NCBI RefSeq assembly: GCF_030811455.1
Contig: NZ_JAUSQU010000001.1
Location: forward strand, 6,324,001 to 6,388,000
Direction of reading: 5' to 3'
Origin: Streptosporangium lutulentum
GTDB lineage: Bacteria > Actinomycetota > Actinomycetes > Streptosporangiales > Streptosporangiaceae
Length of the DNA: 64,000 nucleotides
In this document: in pieces, positions 18,676-27,418 of the stretch
Layout: every line of letters starts with the position of its first letter
Position numbering within the stretch: the first letter of the stretch is position 1
The notes under the pieces: model-generated
What the model was told of the DNA's origin: nothing
Database searches by the model: none
The model's input: the letters and a program-made list of their open reading frames with translations, nothing else
Program-made: the position numbers and the translations under genes

Positions 18676-21531
18676 TCATGCCGTCGGCGCCGAGCGCATC
18701 CGCCACGAGGGCAGGAGCTCGTCGATGAGGGCCTCGGTCTCCGGCGCCATCCCGCCGCCGTAGGGGTGGGAGGCGGCCCGCCGGTGCAGGGCGTCGGCCA
18801 CTGCTCCCAGCCGTCCGGGATCGGAGGTCAGGTGGGTGGCCCGCAACAGGTCGCGCCAGAGACCCTCGTCGTCGGCGGCCAGCAGCAGTCCGGCCCGCAC
18901 CGCCGCCACGGCCTCGTCGGCCTCGCCGTGGGCCAGTCGCACCTCGCAGAGCCGATGCGCGGCGTCCGCGACGCCCGCGGTCACGTTGTACTCCAGGTCG
19001 TCGGCGGCCAGCCAGGTGTAGCGACCACGCGGGCGGCCGTTCAGCAGCGGACCCCGTACCAGGTTCAGGGCCTCCTCCAGGAGCCGGGCGCGGCCGGTGG
19101 GGTCGGTGTGCGACCTGCGGACGAAGTCGCGGAAGAGCATCCAGTCGGTCCGCACGTCGGGCCCCAGGCGGAGCCGCCCGGACTCGTCGGCGTAGAGGTT
19201 GGGCCGTCCCTCGCCGTCGGTGCCCAGCCACGCGACGACCCTGGCGATCGTGGCGTCCCTGACCACGGACTGCACGCCCCGCGGCCAGAGGATGCCGCCG
19301 AGCACGACGGGATGGACCCCACCGGGATGGGTCGCCAGGTAGACGACCATCTCGACGGCGAGCACGGCCCGTCCCTCCTCCAGGGGCGGCGGCCCGGTGA
19401 TCTCGATCGAACCCAGGATCCGCACCTCGACCGAGGGCGTCCGGGTGACCTGCTCCGGCTCGTCGGGCAGGGGCTCGCCCTCGAATCGCCCGGCCGTCAG
19501 GAACAGGTCGATCAGCGCCCGGTACTGGCGGCGGGGCAGCAGCTGGGCGTCCACCTCGAAACCGAGCACGTCCACGGCGGCCCGGTCGTTCTCGGTGATC
19601 GTCCAGTTCCAGGTGGCGTGCGGGACGTCGCCCGCGATCACATATCCGGCGGCCGTACGGGTGCCCTTCCTGCCGAGCATCGCCAGGCGGCGGCCCTCCT
19701 CGGCGCTCGGGGCGATCGCGGACAGCAGGTAGTGCGGCGGCCAGGCCGGGTCGGCGGCGCGTCCGTGGATCCGGCCGGTCAGCACCTCTCCGCCGTGGCC
19801 GCGATCACCGGCCTTGGCCTCCAGTTCGGGCAGGACCTCGGCCAGGCTTCCCACGCATCTGATCCTCTCGGGAGCGATCACGGCCAGCTCCTCGCCGAAG
19901 CCGACGAGCGTGATGCGCATCCGGTCCGACCAGCGGTTGGTGGCCAGCTCCACCGCGAGCGCGGCGAGGGCGGCGGTGGCCTGGGGGCCCTTGACGCTGA
20001 TCAGTCCGTGGGCGGCCTCCAGGTCGACGAGCACCCTGCCCTCGCCGTTGGAGCCGAGCGAGACCAGACCCGGATACGGCGCGGGCGCGTCGGCGAGAGC
20101 CTGCTCGTCGAGCATCCGGCCCTCGTGCGCGGGGAGCCGCCACACCTGGCCGCCGTCGTGGGCGGCCCAGGGCGCGGGAGCGTCGGGGTCGGGCGGGTGG
20201 ATCCACAGGTCTAGGGTCTGCGCGGACAGGTGGGCGGCGTAGATCGTGGGCGGGATCCGGTCCTGGGCCGCGAGGGACCTGCCGAGAAGCCGGAGCCCGA
20301 TGTCCAGCATCCGGCTGCCGGGGGCGTCCGCGCCGAGCCGGAGCGCGACCTCGGCCTGGGCGGCGTCGTCTCTCGGCCGGGTGATCCGGTGCCCGAACGC
20401 CCGATGCCAGAGCTGCTCCCTGCGCCTGCGCCCGAGTGCCGCCAGCAGCCCCGCCGCCGCCAGCGAGGCGCCCGCCAGGTAGTCGAGCATCCCCAGCCCG
20501 GCGTCCTGCCCCGTGTTCTGGCTCGTGTTCTGCCCGGTGTTCTGGTTCGCGTTCTGGCTCGTGTTCTGCCCCGTGTGGCCGGGCTCGGCCGTCGCTCCCG
20601 GGTCCCGGCGCTCGGCGGGACCGCTCTGCCCGCCTTCGGACCTTCCCTCGGGGATGACGGAGGTGTCCGGGGAGACGGAGACCTCGGACGGGGACTCCAC
20701 CGGGAGGGCCGAGCGGCCGGGATCGACGTTCTGGGTGCGGCCGTCCAGTTTGGCGGGTTTGGTGCGGTGGTCCTTGAGGGTGTCGTCCCGGGGCTGGGAC
20801 GCCGGGACGACGTGAATGTTCCTGGCGTCGTCCGGCATGTCCAGCACCCACCCGGGCCTGATCAGGTCGGCCATGTGGAGGCGGCTGCCGTCGGGCTGTT
20901 CCTTGTGCTGGTTGAGCTTATAGATCTCCGGATAGCGCCGACCGTCGCCGAGACACTTCTCCGCGATCTCCCACAGGCTCTCGTGGTGCCGTCCATGCGG
21001 CGGCTGCACCACGTAGACCTTCTTGGCCTTCTCCACCGACACCAGCGGCGCCCGCTCCTCGGCGGCCGGTGAGGACATGGCGTACAGGGCGGTCGCGACG
21101 GTGGCGGGCCGGGCGGGCGGGCCGGTCAGCTTCGCGATCGGGACGACCACCGCCGACACCGTGAACAGCAGCAGGACGGCCGAGACCAGCCGGTTGGCGA
21201 GCAACTGGGTGCCGCCGGACAGTGGCACCCTGGCCGGCATGCCGACCCGGCGCAGCCCGGCGTAGATCTCGACGATCACGCAGACGACCAGCTGAGCCCA
21301 CGCGAGCCAGACCAGCAGCACGAGGATCGCGGTGATCGTGCTCGTGCCCACCTGGCTGGTCAGCAGGTCGAGGTTGAGCAACTCAGGAGGAAGCGGCGGC
21401 CCGGCCAGCCGGAGCAGGGCGTAAGGGACTCCGGCGATGAGTGCGACCAGGACGACCAGCGCGCCGAGTCCGGCCAGCAGGTCGCCCGGGGTGCGCTTGG
21501 GCTTGATACGTACGGGCTGTCGCGTGGGCAT
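18676..21531 (-). CDS. Four-TM LysM and BTAD (SARP-like) regulator
   Basis: A 951-residue membrane protein. Predicted helices are at 19-41, 64-90, 112-133 and 349-367. Between helices 3 and 4, a LysM-like peptidoglycan-binding domain (172-232, YVVQPP...SLWEIAEKCLGDGRRYPEIYKLN) and a linker of six XQNX repeats (321-344) should face outside. After helix 4, a long cytoplasmic region leads to a winged-helix-like segment (701-790) and a BTAD helical domain (795-945), as in SARP activators. ATG 21531 has GGAGG upstream. BTAD proteins regulate transcription, so wall sensing coupled to gene control is plausible but unproven. Similar proteins accompany Tad loci in other actinomycetes. Confidence 0.85.
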   Translation of the reverse strand: MPTRQPVRIKPKRTPGDLLAGLGALVVLVALIAGVPYALLRLAGPPLPPELLNLDLLTSQVGTSTITAILVLLVWLAWAQLVVCVIVEIYAGLRRVGMPARVPLSGGTQLLANRLVSAVLLLFTVSAVVVPIAKLTGPPARPATVATALYAMSSPAAEERAPLVSVEKAKKVYVVQPPHGRHHESLWEIAEKCLGDGRRYPEIYKLNQHKEQPDGSRLHMADLIRPGWVLDMPDDARNIHVVPASQPRDDTLKDHRTKPAKLDGRTQNVDPGRSALPVESPSEVSVSPDTSVIPEGRSEGGQSGPAERRDPGATAEPGHTGQNTSQNANQNTGQNTSQNTGQDAGLGMLDYLAGASLAAAGLLAALGRRRREQLWHRAFGHRITRPRDDAAQAEVALRLGADAPGSRMLDIGLRLLGRSLAAQDRIPPTIYAAHLSAQTLDLWIHPPDPDAPAPWAAHDGGQVWRLPAHEGRMLDEQALADAPAPYPGLVSLGSNGEGRVLVDLEAAHGLISVKGPQATAALAALAVELATNRWSDRMRITLVGFGEELAVIAPERIRCVGSLAEVLPELEAKAGDRGHGGEVLTGRIHGRAADPAWPPHYLLSAIAPSAEEGRRLAMLGRKGTRTAAGYVIAGDVPHATWNWTITENDRAAVDVLGFEVDAQLLPRRQYRALIDLFLTAGRFEGEPLPDEPEQVTRTPSVEVRILGSIEITGPPPLEEGRAVLAVEMVVYLATHPGGVHPVVLGGILWPRGVQSVVRDATIARVVAWLGTDGEGRPNLYADESGRLRLGPDVRTDWMLFRDFVRRSHTDPTGRARLLEEALNLVRGPLLNGRPRGRYTWLAADDLEYNVTAGVADAAHRLCEVRLAHGEADEAVAAVRAGLLLAADDEGLWRDLLRATHLTSDPGRLGAVADALHRRAASHPYGGGMAPETEALIDELLPSWRMRSAPTA
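20501..20572. repeat. 12-bp tandem repeat, six copies
   Basis: Six in-frame units of the gtgttctggctc type. On the minus strand they encode GQNT, SQNA, NQNT, GQNT, SQNT and GQDA, a flexible polar linker before the fourth membrane helix of the LysM-BTAD protein. Confidence 0.9.
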
Positions 21532-21583
21532 TCCTCTCCCTCCTCGTCCAGATTCGTGGCCGGTCATCCGGCGGGCCCGCGGT

Positions 21584-22195
21584 TCACGGCAATTGGTCTT
21601 CCCCGGTGTCCGGACCGGCGGTGGCCGTGGCCTCCATCTCCGAACCGGGGAAACCGAAGGCGGCGAGGAAGAACGCCTTCCAGCTGACGGAGACGCTCAC
21701 CGTGACCTCGGCCTGGCCCGGTTCGACCGTGCACTCGGGGGGCTGAATGTCCTCGCCGTCGTGGGCGGAGACGATCTCCTCGGCCTTTTCGCAGACCGTG
21801 GCGCCCTCCAGTAGCCGAGCCTGGCCGGTCTCACGGAGATACTCGACGTCGACCTGGTCGGCGGCGGCCCTGGCGGCCTGCTCGGCGACGTCGGCGGCCC
21901 GCAGCCGGGCGTTGATGGCGGCCCCGCCGTCCACGAGAAGCCCCGCCAGCAGGAAGACCACCACGGAGAAGAGCACCGTGAAGATCGACATCGATCCTCG
22001 GTCGCCGCGGCGGCTCCCATCGGCGGCTCCTCGAACGGACGCGCCACAAGCACGCGGCGGCGACGCCCCCGCCCTGGCACGCCCGGATCCACCGGAAGCA
22101 CGCGGCGGCGACTCCTTCGCGTCAACGCGCTCCCCCGGACGCCCGGGTCCACCGGAAGCGCGCGGCGGTGCTCCGCCTTCTCCAGCGAGATTCAA
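21584..22195 (-). CDS. TadG/TadE-like pilus assembly protein
   Basis: A pseudopilin-like protein with one N-terminal anchor helix (SIFTVLFSVVVFLLAGLLVDGGAA) preceded by RRGDRGS, the charged stretch usual in TadE/TadG proteins. The rest is an outside domain ending in TAGPDTGEDQLP. The frame opens at TTG 22195, but the first 60 residues are three PPRASGG-type repeats and may not be translated. ATG 21991, with GAGGA before it, gives a 135-residue protein starting at the anchor. It lies in the Tad operon, adjoining another TadE-like gene and followed by the LysM-BTAD gene. Confidence 0.75.
   Translation of the reverse strand: MNLAGEGGAPPRASGGPGRPGERVDAKESPPRASGGSGRARAGASPPRACGASVRGAADGSRRGDRGSMSIFTVLFSVVVFLLAGLLVDGGAAINARLRAADVAEQAARAAADQVDVEYLRETGQARLLEGATVCEKAEEIVSAHDGEDIQPPECTVEPGQAEVTVSVSVSWKAFFLAAFGFPGSEMEATATAGPDTGEDQLP
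22045..22190. repeat. Three degenerate repeats at the tadE/tadG junction
   Basis: Copies of (a/g)aagc(a/g)cgcggcggcgactcc occur at about 22048, 22096 and 22156, the last two inside near-identical 35-base blocks 60 bases apart. They encode the PPRASGG units at the N-terminus of the downstream open frame. Confidence 0.75.
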
Positions 22196-22686
22196 TCCTC
22201 GACCCTCCGGTACAGCTCAAGCGGGACCACCGAGTCGCCCGTCATCTCCTTGGCCGCGCCGAAGCCGAGGAACGCGAGGTCCAGCGAACAGGTCACCTCG
22301 ACCCGGACCCGTCCGCCCTCCGTCCAGTCCGAACCGGTCAGGCTGACCTCCGGCTCGCACTCGCCCGACAGCGCGGCCTCGGCCGCCTCACCGGCCGCGG
22401 TCTCGGCGTCGGACTGGGTGCGCTCCACCGAAGCGGCCCTGGCGGCGTCCCTGGCCGCTCCGTTGACCTCGCCCTGAGCCTCCACCACCCTTCCCGCGCC
22501 GACCAGGAACAGCAGGAACAGCAGGAAGACCGGGGCGAGCAGCACCGTCTCGGCGCTCAGCGACCCGCGTTCGCCGTCACGCCGCCGCCCGGACCGGCCG
22601 GCGGCGCCTTCCCGATCGCGTTCCCGCTCGGGGCCGTGATCGCATCCATGGGCGCGGCCGGAGCGGAGCTGGGAGATCACGGACAT
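22192..22686 (-). CDS. TadE-like pilus assembly protein
   Basis: A 164-residue protein with a highly basic cytoplasmic start, then ERGSLSAETVLLAPVFLLFLLFLVGAGR, the TadE-type anchor helix with the usual Glu at +5 after a possible processing site. The outside domain has one Cys pair (GECEPE, VTCSLD). It overlaps the preceding TadE gene by 10 bases. Minor pseudopilins of this kind are needed for assembly of Tad pili; the exact job of each paralogue here cannot be told. Confidence 0.85.
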   Translation of the reverse strand: MSVISQLRSGRAHGCDHGPERERDREGAAGRSGRRRDGERGSLSAETVLLAPVFLLFLLFLVGAGRVVEAQGEVNGAARDAARAASVERTQSDAETAAGEAAEAALSGECEPEVSLTGSDWTEGGRVRVEVTCSLDLAFLGFGAAKEMTGDSVVPLELYRRVED

Positions 22687-23102
22687 CCCTCACCGTCGCC
22701 GTTGTCCTCGTCGGGGCGGAAGCACTCGATGGGTCCTCCGAAGCGGGCGGTGACGGTGAACGTCGTGGAGGGCAGCAGCGGGATGACCTGGACCGCCGTG
22801 GCGGTGATCTCGACGCCTCGCTGGTCGCCCTCCTGCCAGGTCTCGACCGTGGCGCCGTCGAGGAGCTTCGGACCGATGGCCTTGAGCAGCTCGTCGGCCC
22901 GCTCCTTCGCGCCGGTCTCCCAGTCGTCCGTGTCGATCCGGGCCAGCCGCGCCCCTTCCCTGGCCGCGGCGTCGGCCACCTGGCGCCCGTGGAACCACAG
23001 GGCCGACTGCACGATGAGCAGGATGACGACCAGCACCACCGGCATGATGATCGCCAGCTCGACGACGGTGGCGCCCCGCTCCCGGTCGCTACCCCTGGTC
23101 AC
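22677..23102 (-). CDS. TadE-like pilus assembly protein
   Basis: Contains the classical TadE start DRERGATVVELAIIMPVVLVVILLIVQSALWFHGRQVADAAAREGAR: basic residues, a GATVVE processing-like motif, one helix, then an Ala-rich amphipathic helix. GTG 23102 gives 141 residues and overlaps the Flp gene by 14 bases; GTG 23132 is an alternative. First of three TadE/G-like genes in the operon. Confidence 0.87.
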   Translation of the reverse strand: MTRGSDRERGATVVELAIIMPVVLVVILLIVQSALWFHGRQVADAAAREGARLARIDTDDWETGAKERADELLKAIGPKLLDGATVETWQEGDQRGVEITATAVQVIPLLPSTTFTVTARFGGPIECFRPDEDNGDGEGCP

Positions 23103-23349
23103 CGACTTCACCGCCACCACCACCGCCGCCACCGCCGCCGCCGCCGCCGAACTGTTCCTCGATCTCGCCCTGCTTCTCCTCCACCAGGGTCCTGATGAGC
23201 GCGGCGAGACCGAGCGCCACCCCGGCGATGATGGCGGTGATGATGACCCACTCGACGGCGGAGGCTCCCCTGGTGGGGGCGTTGCGGGCCTTGTCGATCC
23301 GCACGTTCAGGAAGGCGACCGTATAAACGATCCACGGATGGTTCAGCAT
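23089..23349 (-). CDS. Flp-type pilin
   Basis: An 86-residue pilin. A 28-residue leader ends at the G of RGASAVEWVIITAIIAG; cleavage after that Gly would leave Ala+1 and Glu+5 as in Flp/type IVb pilins, though the usual Tyr+6 is Trp. One hydrophobic helix follows, then a charged stretch (EEKQGEIEEQF) and an unusual run of 13 glycines at the C-terminus. It lies two bases after tadC and overlaps the first TadE gene. No prepilin peptidase gene is present in this window, so processing relies on one elsewhere. Confidence 0.85.
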   Translation of the reverse strand: MLNHPWIVYTVAFLNVRIDKARNAPTRGASAVEWVIITAIIAGVALGLAALIRTLVEEKQGEIEEQFGGGGGGGGGGGGGEVGDQG

Positions 23350-23351
23350 GG

Positions 23352-24287
23352 TCAGGACCCCAACATCTTCATAGCGGCCGGGAAACTCAGAAAGATCACG
23401 AAGCCTGCGCAGAGCAGAAGCTGGGCGACGAGCATCGACTGGGACCGCTCGCCCGCCTTCCCCTCCACCTCGGCGAGCTCGCGCCGCCGCATGGTCGCGG
23501 CGCGGGCGGTCAGGGACGAGCGGACCTTGGCACCGTCGTCGGCGACCAGCCCGAGTGCGGCGGACAGGTCGCGCAGCTCGTCGACGTTGATCTCGTCACC
23601 GAGCTGGCCGAGGGCCTGCCAGGGGGTGATGCCGACGATCCTGGCGTTGCCGAGCGCCTCGCGGATCCGGGACATCGCCCAGTTGGTCCCCTCGTCGTCG
23701 GGCCCGGGACTGCCCACGGAGACCGCCATCATCAGCGCCTCGGGCACGCCGCGCCCACCCGCGAGGTTCATCGCCACCAGGTCCAGGAAGGAGCCGACGA
23801 CGTGCCGGAAGTCGCGGCGCATCCGGGCGGCGTCCCGTTTGATCTGCAGGTCGGGCAGGACGAAGAAGAGCCCGGCGACGATGAGCGCGGCCCACAGCGG
23901 GATGGTGAGCGAGACGCCCCACTCCATCAGCACCAGCCAGCCGAGCAGCAGCGGGAACGCCAGCAGCCCGGAGACGGCCAGCAGCACCTTGGTCGCCAGG
24001 AAGCCCTCGAACGACTTGCCCAGCAGCGCCAGATCCGCCTTCGCCGAGCGGACCTCCCAGCCCCTGGCGGCGTAGAAGCGGGCCAGCCGTACGCCCAGAT
24101 TCCGCCGGAACGCGCTGACCTCCTCGTCGGGCAGGATGAGCCGCGCGGCCGAGGCGTTCGTCCCCTCCCTGGCCGCGTCCAGCGCCAGCAGCCGCGTGAC
24201 CAGGCCGGGGCGGGCCGGGAACAGAGCACGTATCAGCAGGAACAGGCCCAGTCCGAGCACCGCTCCCGCGAGCAGTTCCTCAGTCAT
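23352..24287 (-). CDS. tadC: TadC, pilus assembly inner-membrane protein
   Basis: A 311-residue T2SSF-domain protein with an N-terminal helix, two central helices (VLLAVSGLLAFPLLLGWLV, IPLWAALIVAGLFFVLPDL) and a C-terminal one. The family block FLDLVAMNLAGGRGVPEALMMA is present. With TadB it forms the membrane platform driven by the TadA ATPase. ATG 24287 overlaps the tadB stop by eight bases. Confidence 0.93.
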   Translation of the reverse strand: MTEELLAGAVLGLGLFLLIRALFPARPGLVTRLLALDAAREGTNASAARLILPDEEVSAFRRNLGVRLARFYAARGWEVRSAKADLALLGKSFEGFLATKVLLAVSGLLAFPLLLGWLVLMEWGVSLTIPLWAALIVAGLFFVLPDLQIKRDAARMRRDFRHVVGSFLDLVAMNLAGGRGVPEALMMAVSVGSPGPDDEGTNWAMSRIREALGNARIVGITPWQALGQLGDEINVDELRDLSAALGLVADDGAKVRSSLTARAATMRRRELAEVEGKAGERSQSMLVAQLLLCAGFVIFLSFPAAMKMLGS

Positions 24288-25167
24288 CGCGCACCTCACC
24301 TCCGGAGGGCAGGCCCAGCAGGCGGGCGGGCTTGTCGAAACGGGCCAGCCGGCGCATCCAGGCGAACCCGGCGCCGAAGAACCCGGCGACGACCACGAGT
24401 ACGGCCTGGCCGAGGGTGTTGTCGTACTCCTCGACGTAGGAGGGGTTGAACACGACCAGCAGGGCGGCGAAGGCGACGGCCGTACCGACCACGATCTGGG
24501 CGCTGCGCCGGGTGGAGCGACGCTCCGCCTCGACCCGGCGGCGCATGTCGAGCTCCTCGCGGGCCGATACGGCCAGCGCGCCGAGCACGTCGCGCAGACC
24601 GGGGCCGCGCAACTTGGAGTTGAGGATCAGAGCGGCCACGACCAGGTCGGCCGAGGGGTCGTCGAGCTCGTCGGCGAACAACCGGAGCGCGTCGGGCAGC
24701 GCCATCCGGGTGCGCAGGCGGTCGACCAGCGCCAGCAGGTGCGGGCGGAGCGTGGGGGCGGCGGCCCGGATGGAGGACGGGATCGCCTGTTCCAGACCCG
24801 CCGCTCCGGCGATGGTGTCGCGGAGCGACTCGGTCCAGGCGGCCAGCCCCTCCAGCTGACGCATCGCCGTGCGTTCGGAGGCCGCGCCACCGGAGAGGCC
24901 CTTCCATCCGATCGCGAGAAGCACGGCTCCCACCGCCATGACCGGCCATCCGGTCACCACGAGCACGACCAGCCCGGCGATGGCGCCCACGGCGGAGCGG
25001 GTGGACAGCGCCCGGACGAACTCGCGCCTGCCGGCCTTCCGGTTCGGGGTGGCCTGTTTGGGGCGCATGCCGTACAGGGCGAGGACGAGCAGGAACAGGC
25101 CGGCGCCCACCACGGCCCCGGAGAGCAGCACCAGCGGGTCGAACAGTCCCGGCGGGATGGGGATCAT
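24280..25167 (-). CDS. tadB: TadB, pilus assembly inner-membrane protein
   Basis: A 295-residue T2SSF-domain protein. It has two N-terminal helices, the central cytoplasmic block (LAAWTESLRDTIAGAAGLEQAI and a DDPSADLVVAALI motif), and two C-terminal helices. Paralogue and partner of TadC. The ATG overlaps the tadA stop as ATGA. Confidence 0.93.
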   Translation of the reverse strand: MIPIPPGLFDPLVLLSGAVVGAGLFLLVLALYGMRPKQATPNRKAGRREFVRALSTRSAVGAIAGLVVLVVTGWPVMAVGAVLLAIGWKGLSGGAASERTAMRQLEGLAAWTESLRDTIAGAAGLEQAIPSSIRAAAPTLRPHLLALVDRLRTRMALPDALRLFADELDDPSADLVVAALILNSKLRGPGLRDVLGALAVSAREELDMRRRVEAERRSTRRSAQIVVGTAVAFAALLVVFNPSYVEEYDNTLGQAVLVVVAGFFGAGFAWMRRLARFDKPARLLGLPSGGEVRDD

Positions 25168-26465
25168 GCCCAGCCTCCCGGGTCGTAGCCGTGACGGGCG
25201 AGCTCCTCCATACAGGACAGGGGGGCGTGCGGGACGAGCTGTCCGTCACGCGACAGGGCGAACACCTCCGAGGAGAGCACCCTGCCGTCCACCCCGGCCA
25301 CCTCGCGCACGCTCGACACGAAGCGGCGCAGCGTGCCGCCCGCCGCGTACTCGTTGCGCTTCTCCAGGAAGACCACGAAGTCGATCGCGCCCGCGATGAG
25401 CATGTGGGTGGCCTCGATCGGCAGGCGTTCGTTGGCCTGAAGCGCGTAGGTGGCGATGCGGTTGAAGACCTCCATCGAGGAGTTGGCGTGGATGGTCGAC
25501 AGCGAGCCGTCGTTGCCCTGGGTCATCGCGTTGAGCATGGTGACGATCTCGTCGCCGAGGACCTCGCCGACGATCACCCGGGACGGGTTCATGCGCAGGG
25601 ACCGGCGGACCAGCTCCGCCATGCTGATCTCGCCCTGGCCCTCGGAGTTGGGGAGCCTCTGCTCGAAGGCCACCACGTTGGGATGGAGCTCGGAGAACTG
25701 GTCGAGGCCGAGCTCCAGGGCGCGCTCCACGGTGATGAGTCGTTCGGAGGGCGGGATCTCGTTGGCCAGGGCTCGCAGCAGGGTCGTCTTTCCCGCGTTG
25801 GTCGAGCCGGAGATCATGATGTTCTTCCTGGCCGCCACGGCGGCGGCGAGGAAGCGGCCCAGCTCCGGGGTGAGGGTGCCGTTTCCCACGAGGTCGCTGA
25901 GGAACACCTTGCCCAGCCGGGAACGGCGGATGGAGACGGACGGCCGGACCGTCACGTCCATCACCGCCGAGAGCCGGGAGCCGTCGGGAAGGCGCAGGTC
26001 GAGCTGGGGGTTGGCGGTGTCGAACGGCCTGCTGGACAGACCGCTGTAGGCGGCGAGGATCTGGATCAGCTCGACAAGCTCCTCGTCGGACTCGGCCACC
26101 GGATCGCGCATGATCTCCTGGCCGTCGGCGTAGCCGACGAAGACCCGGTCGCAGCCGTTGATGTCGATGTTCTCGACCTCGGGGTCGTCCAGCAGCGGTT
26201 GGAGGCGGCCGACGCCGAACAGCGCGGCGTGGATGCCGGCGGCGAGCGCCTCCTCCTCCTCCGCCGTGGGAGGGGTCCTGCCGATGCCGATCTCACCGCG
26301 GGCGAACTCCTCGAGCACCTGCGCGATCAGCGCGCGGGCGAACTGGCGCTCGTCCTCGCCGGTCATCGGCACCAGGCCGTTGGCCTGGTCCAGGCGACGC
26401 TGATGGGCCAGCCGGTCGCCGACCTCCTGCCTGAAACGCTTCACCAGCGTGTGGTCGATGGTCAC
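25164..26465 (-). CDS. tadA: TadA/CpaF secretion ATPase
   Basis: A 433-residue hexameric ATPase of the type II/IV secretion group that powers Flp pilus assembly. Walker A is GSTNAGKTT near 218. The Asp box, ERLITVERALELGLDQ, and the Walker B region RMNPSRVIVGEVLGDEI follow, with GNDGSLSTIHANSS (His box) as in CpaF. The start is GTG 26465. A repeat-rich 196-base gap separates it from the CpaE-like gene; tadB follows with ATGA overlap. Confidence 0.95.
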   Translation of the reverse strand: MTIDHTLVKRFRQEVGDRLAHQRRLDQANGLVPMTGEDERQFARALIAQVLEEFARGEIGIGRTPPTAEEEEALAAGIHAALFGVGRLQPLLDDPEVENIDINGCDRVFVGYADGQEIMRDPVAESDEELVELIQILAAYSGLSSRPFDTANPQLDLRLPDGSRLSAVMDVTVRPSVSIRRSRLGKVFLSDLVGNGTLTPELGRFLAAAVAARKNIMISGSTNAGKTTLLRALANEIPPSERLITVERALELGLDQFSELHPNVVAFEQRLPNSEGQGEISMAELVRRSLRMNPSRVIVGEVLGDEIVTMLNAMTQGNDGSLSTIHANSSMEVFNRIATYALQANERLPIEATHMLIAGAIDFVVFLEKRNEYAAGGTLRRFVSSVREVAGVDGRVLSSEVFALSRDGQLVPHAPLSCMEELARHGYDPGGWA

Positions 26466-26503
26466 GGCCTCGCCTCGCTCGGCGGCTCGACCCGCGAGTT
26501 CGC

Positions 26504-26690
26504 GGGGCGGCCCCCGGCACGGAGGATCGCCGGCCCACCCCCGGCACTCGGGGTCGGCAGGCCACCTCTGGCGCTCGGGGTCGGCAGACCGCCTGCGGTA
26601 CGCGGGGTCGGCAGAGCGGCCACGGCGCGTGAGTTCGCCGGACCGGCTCCGGCGCGACGGCTCATTGGACCGGCTCCGGGGCGCGGACCT
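26504..26690. repeat. 27-28-bp degenerate tandem repeats between cpaE-like and tadA
   Basis: About six units ending in ctcggggtcggca or similar, with period 26-28 bases. They fill the gap and run slightly into the 3' end of the CpaE-like gene. No coding role is evident. Confidence 0.75.
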
Positions 26691-27417
26691 GCGCCGTGAG
26701 ACGACCGGCGAGCTCGCGGGCGGTGCGGATCAGCAGCGAGCGGTCCAGGCGTCCGCCCCACTGGCCGCGCAGCAACTCCGCGCCCTTGGGGTCGTGGGCG
26801 AGCCCGCTCACGAAGGCGACGCTCCTGCCGGTGGCGGCGACGATGCGGCGGACCTCGTCGATCGTCGTGCGGTACTGGCGGGGGTCGGCGATCACCACCA
26901 CGCCGACCTGGGGATCGCGCGGCATCACCTGGAGGCGCTCGCGCAGATGCGCGACGTGGTCCAGGCTCGCCCTGGTGAACAGCACCACCAGCGCGGCCTC
27001 GGCTGTCAGTTCGGCCAGCTGCGGGTGCCCGCCGAGCCGGCCGCAGTCGGCCAGCACGTCCGCCTGGGGCAGTGCGGCCAGCGCCCGGCCGAGCGGGCTC
27101 CAGAGCCAGGTCAGCCCAGCCGCCTGCTCTCCGTGGGTCAGCCCCGCCAGGACGTCCAGGCCACCGATGATCTTCTGGGTGTGCTCGTAGACCTGGTCGG
27201 GGTGCAGGCCGCGGCGGGCCGTGGCGCCCAGGGTGAGCAGGCCCCTGCTGGGGTTGAGCACGCCGCCGTCGGCGGCGGGGAGGCGATAGGCGAGGTCCCC
27301 TCCCGCCGGATCGCACTCGGCGAGCAGCACCGGGCGCGGCCAGACCGCGCCGAGTGCCGTGGCCGCCGTGGTCACGCCCGGCGCGCCCTTGTCGGCGGCC
27401 AGCACGATAAGCGCCAC
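26662..27417 (-). CDS. CpaE/MinD-like pilus protein with altered P-loop
   Basis: A 251-residue MinD/ParA-fold protein, the usual TadZ/CpaE position that localises the pilus machine. The deviant Walker A is KGAPGVTTAA: the conserved GKT lysine is Val, although the first lysine (KG) and the later ECDPAGGD motif remain. Such GxPGVTT loops are seen in other actinobacterial CpaE-like proteins, so it probably binds rather than hydrolyses nucleotide. GTG 27417 is two bases after the SAF gene stop. Confidence 0.85.
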   Translation of the reverse strand: MALIVLAADKGAPGVTTAATALGAVWPRPVLLAECDPAGGDLAYRLPAADGGVLNPSRGLLTLGATARRGLHPDQVYEHTQKIIGGLDVLAGLTHGEQAAGLTWLWSPLGRALAALPQADVLADCGRLGGHPQLAELTAEAALVVLFTRASLDHVAHLRERLQVMPRDPQVGVVVIADPRQYRTTIDEVRRIVAATGRSVAFVSGLAHDPKGAELLRGQWGGRLDRSLLIRTARELAGRLTAQVRAPEPVQ

Positions 27418-27418
27418 G

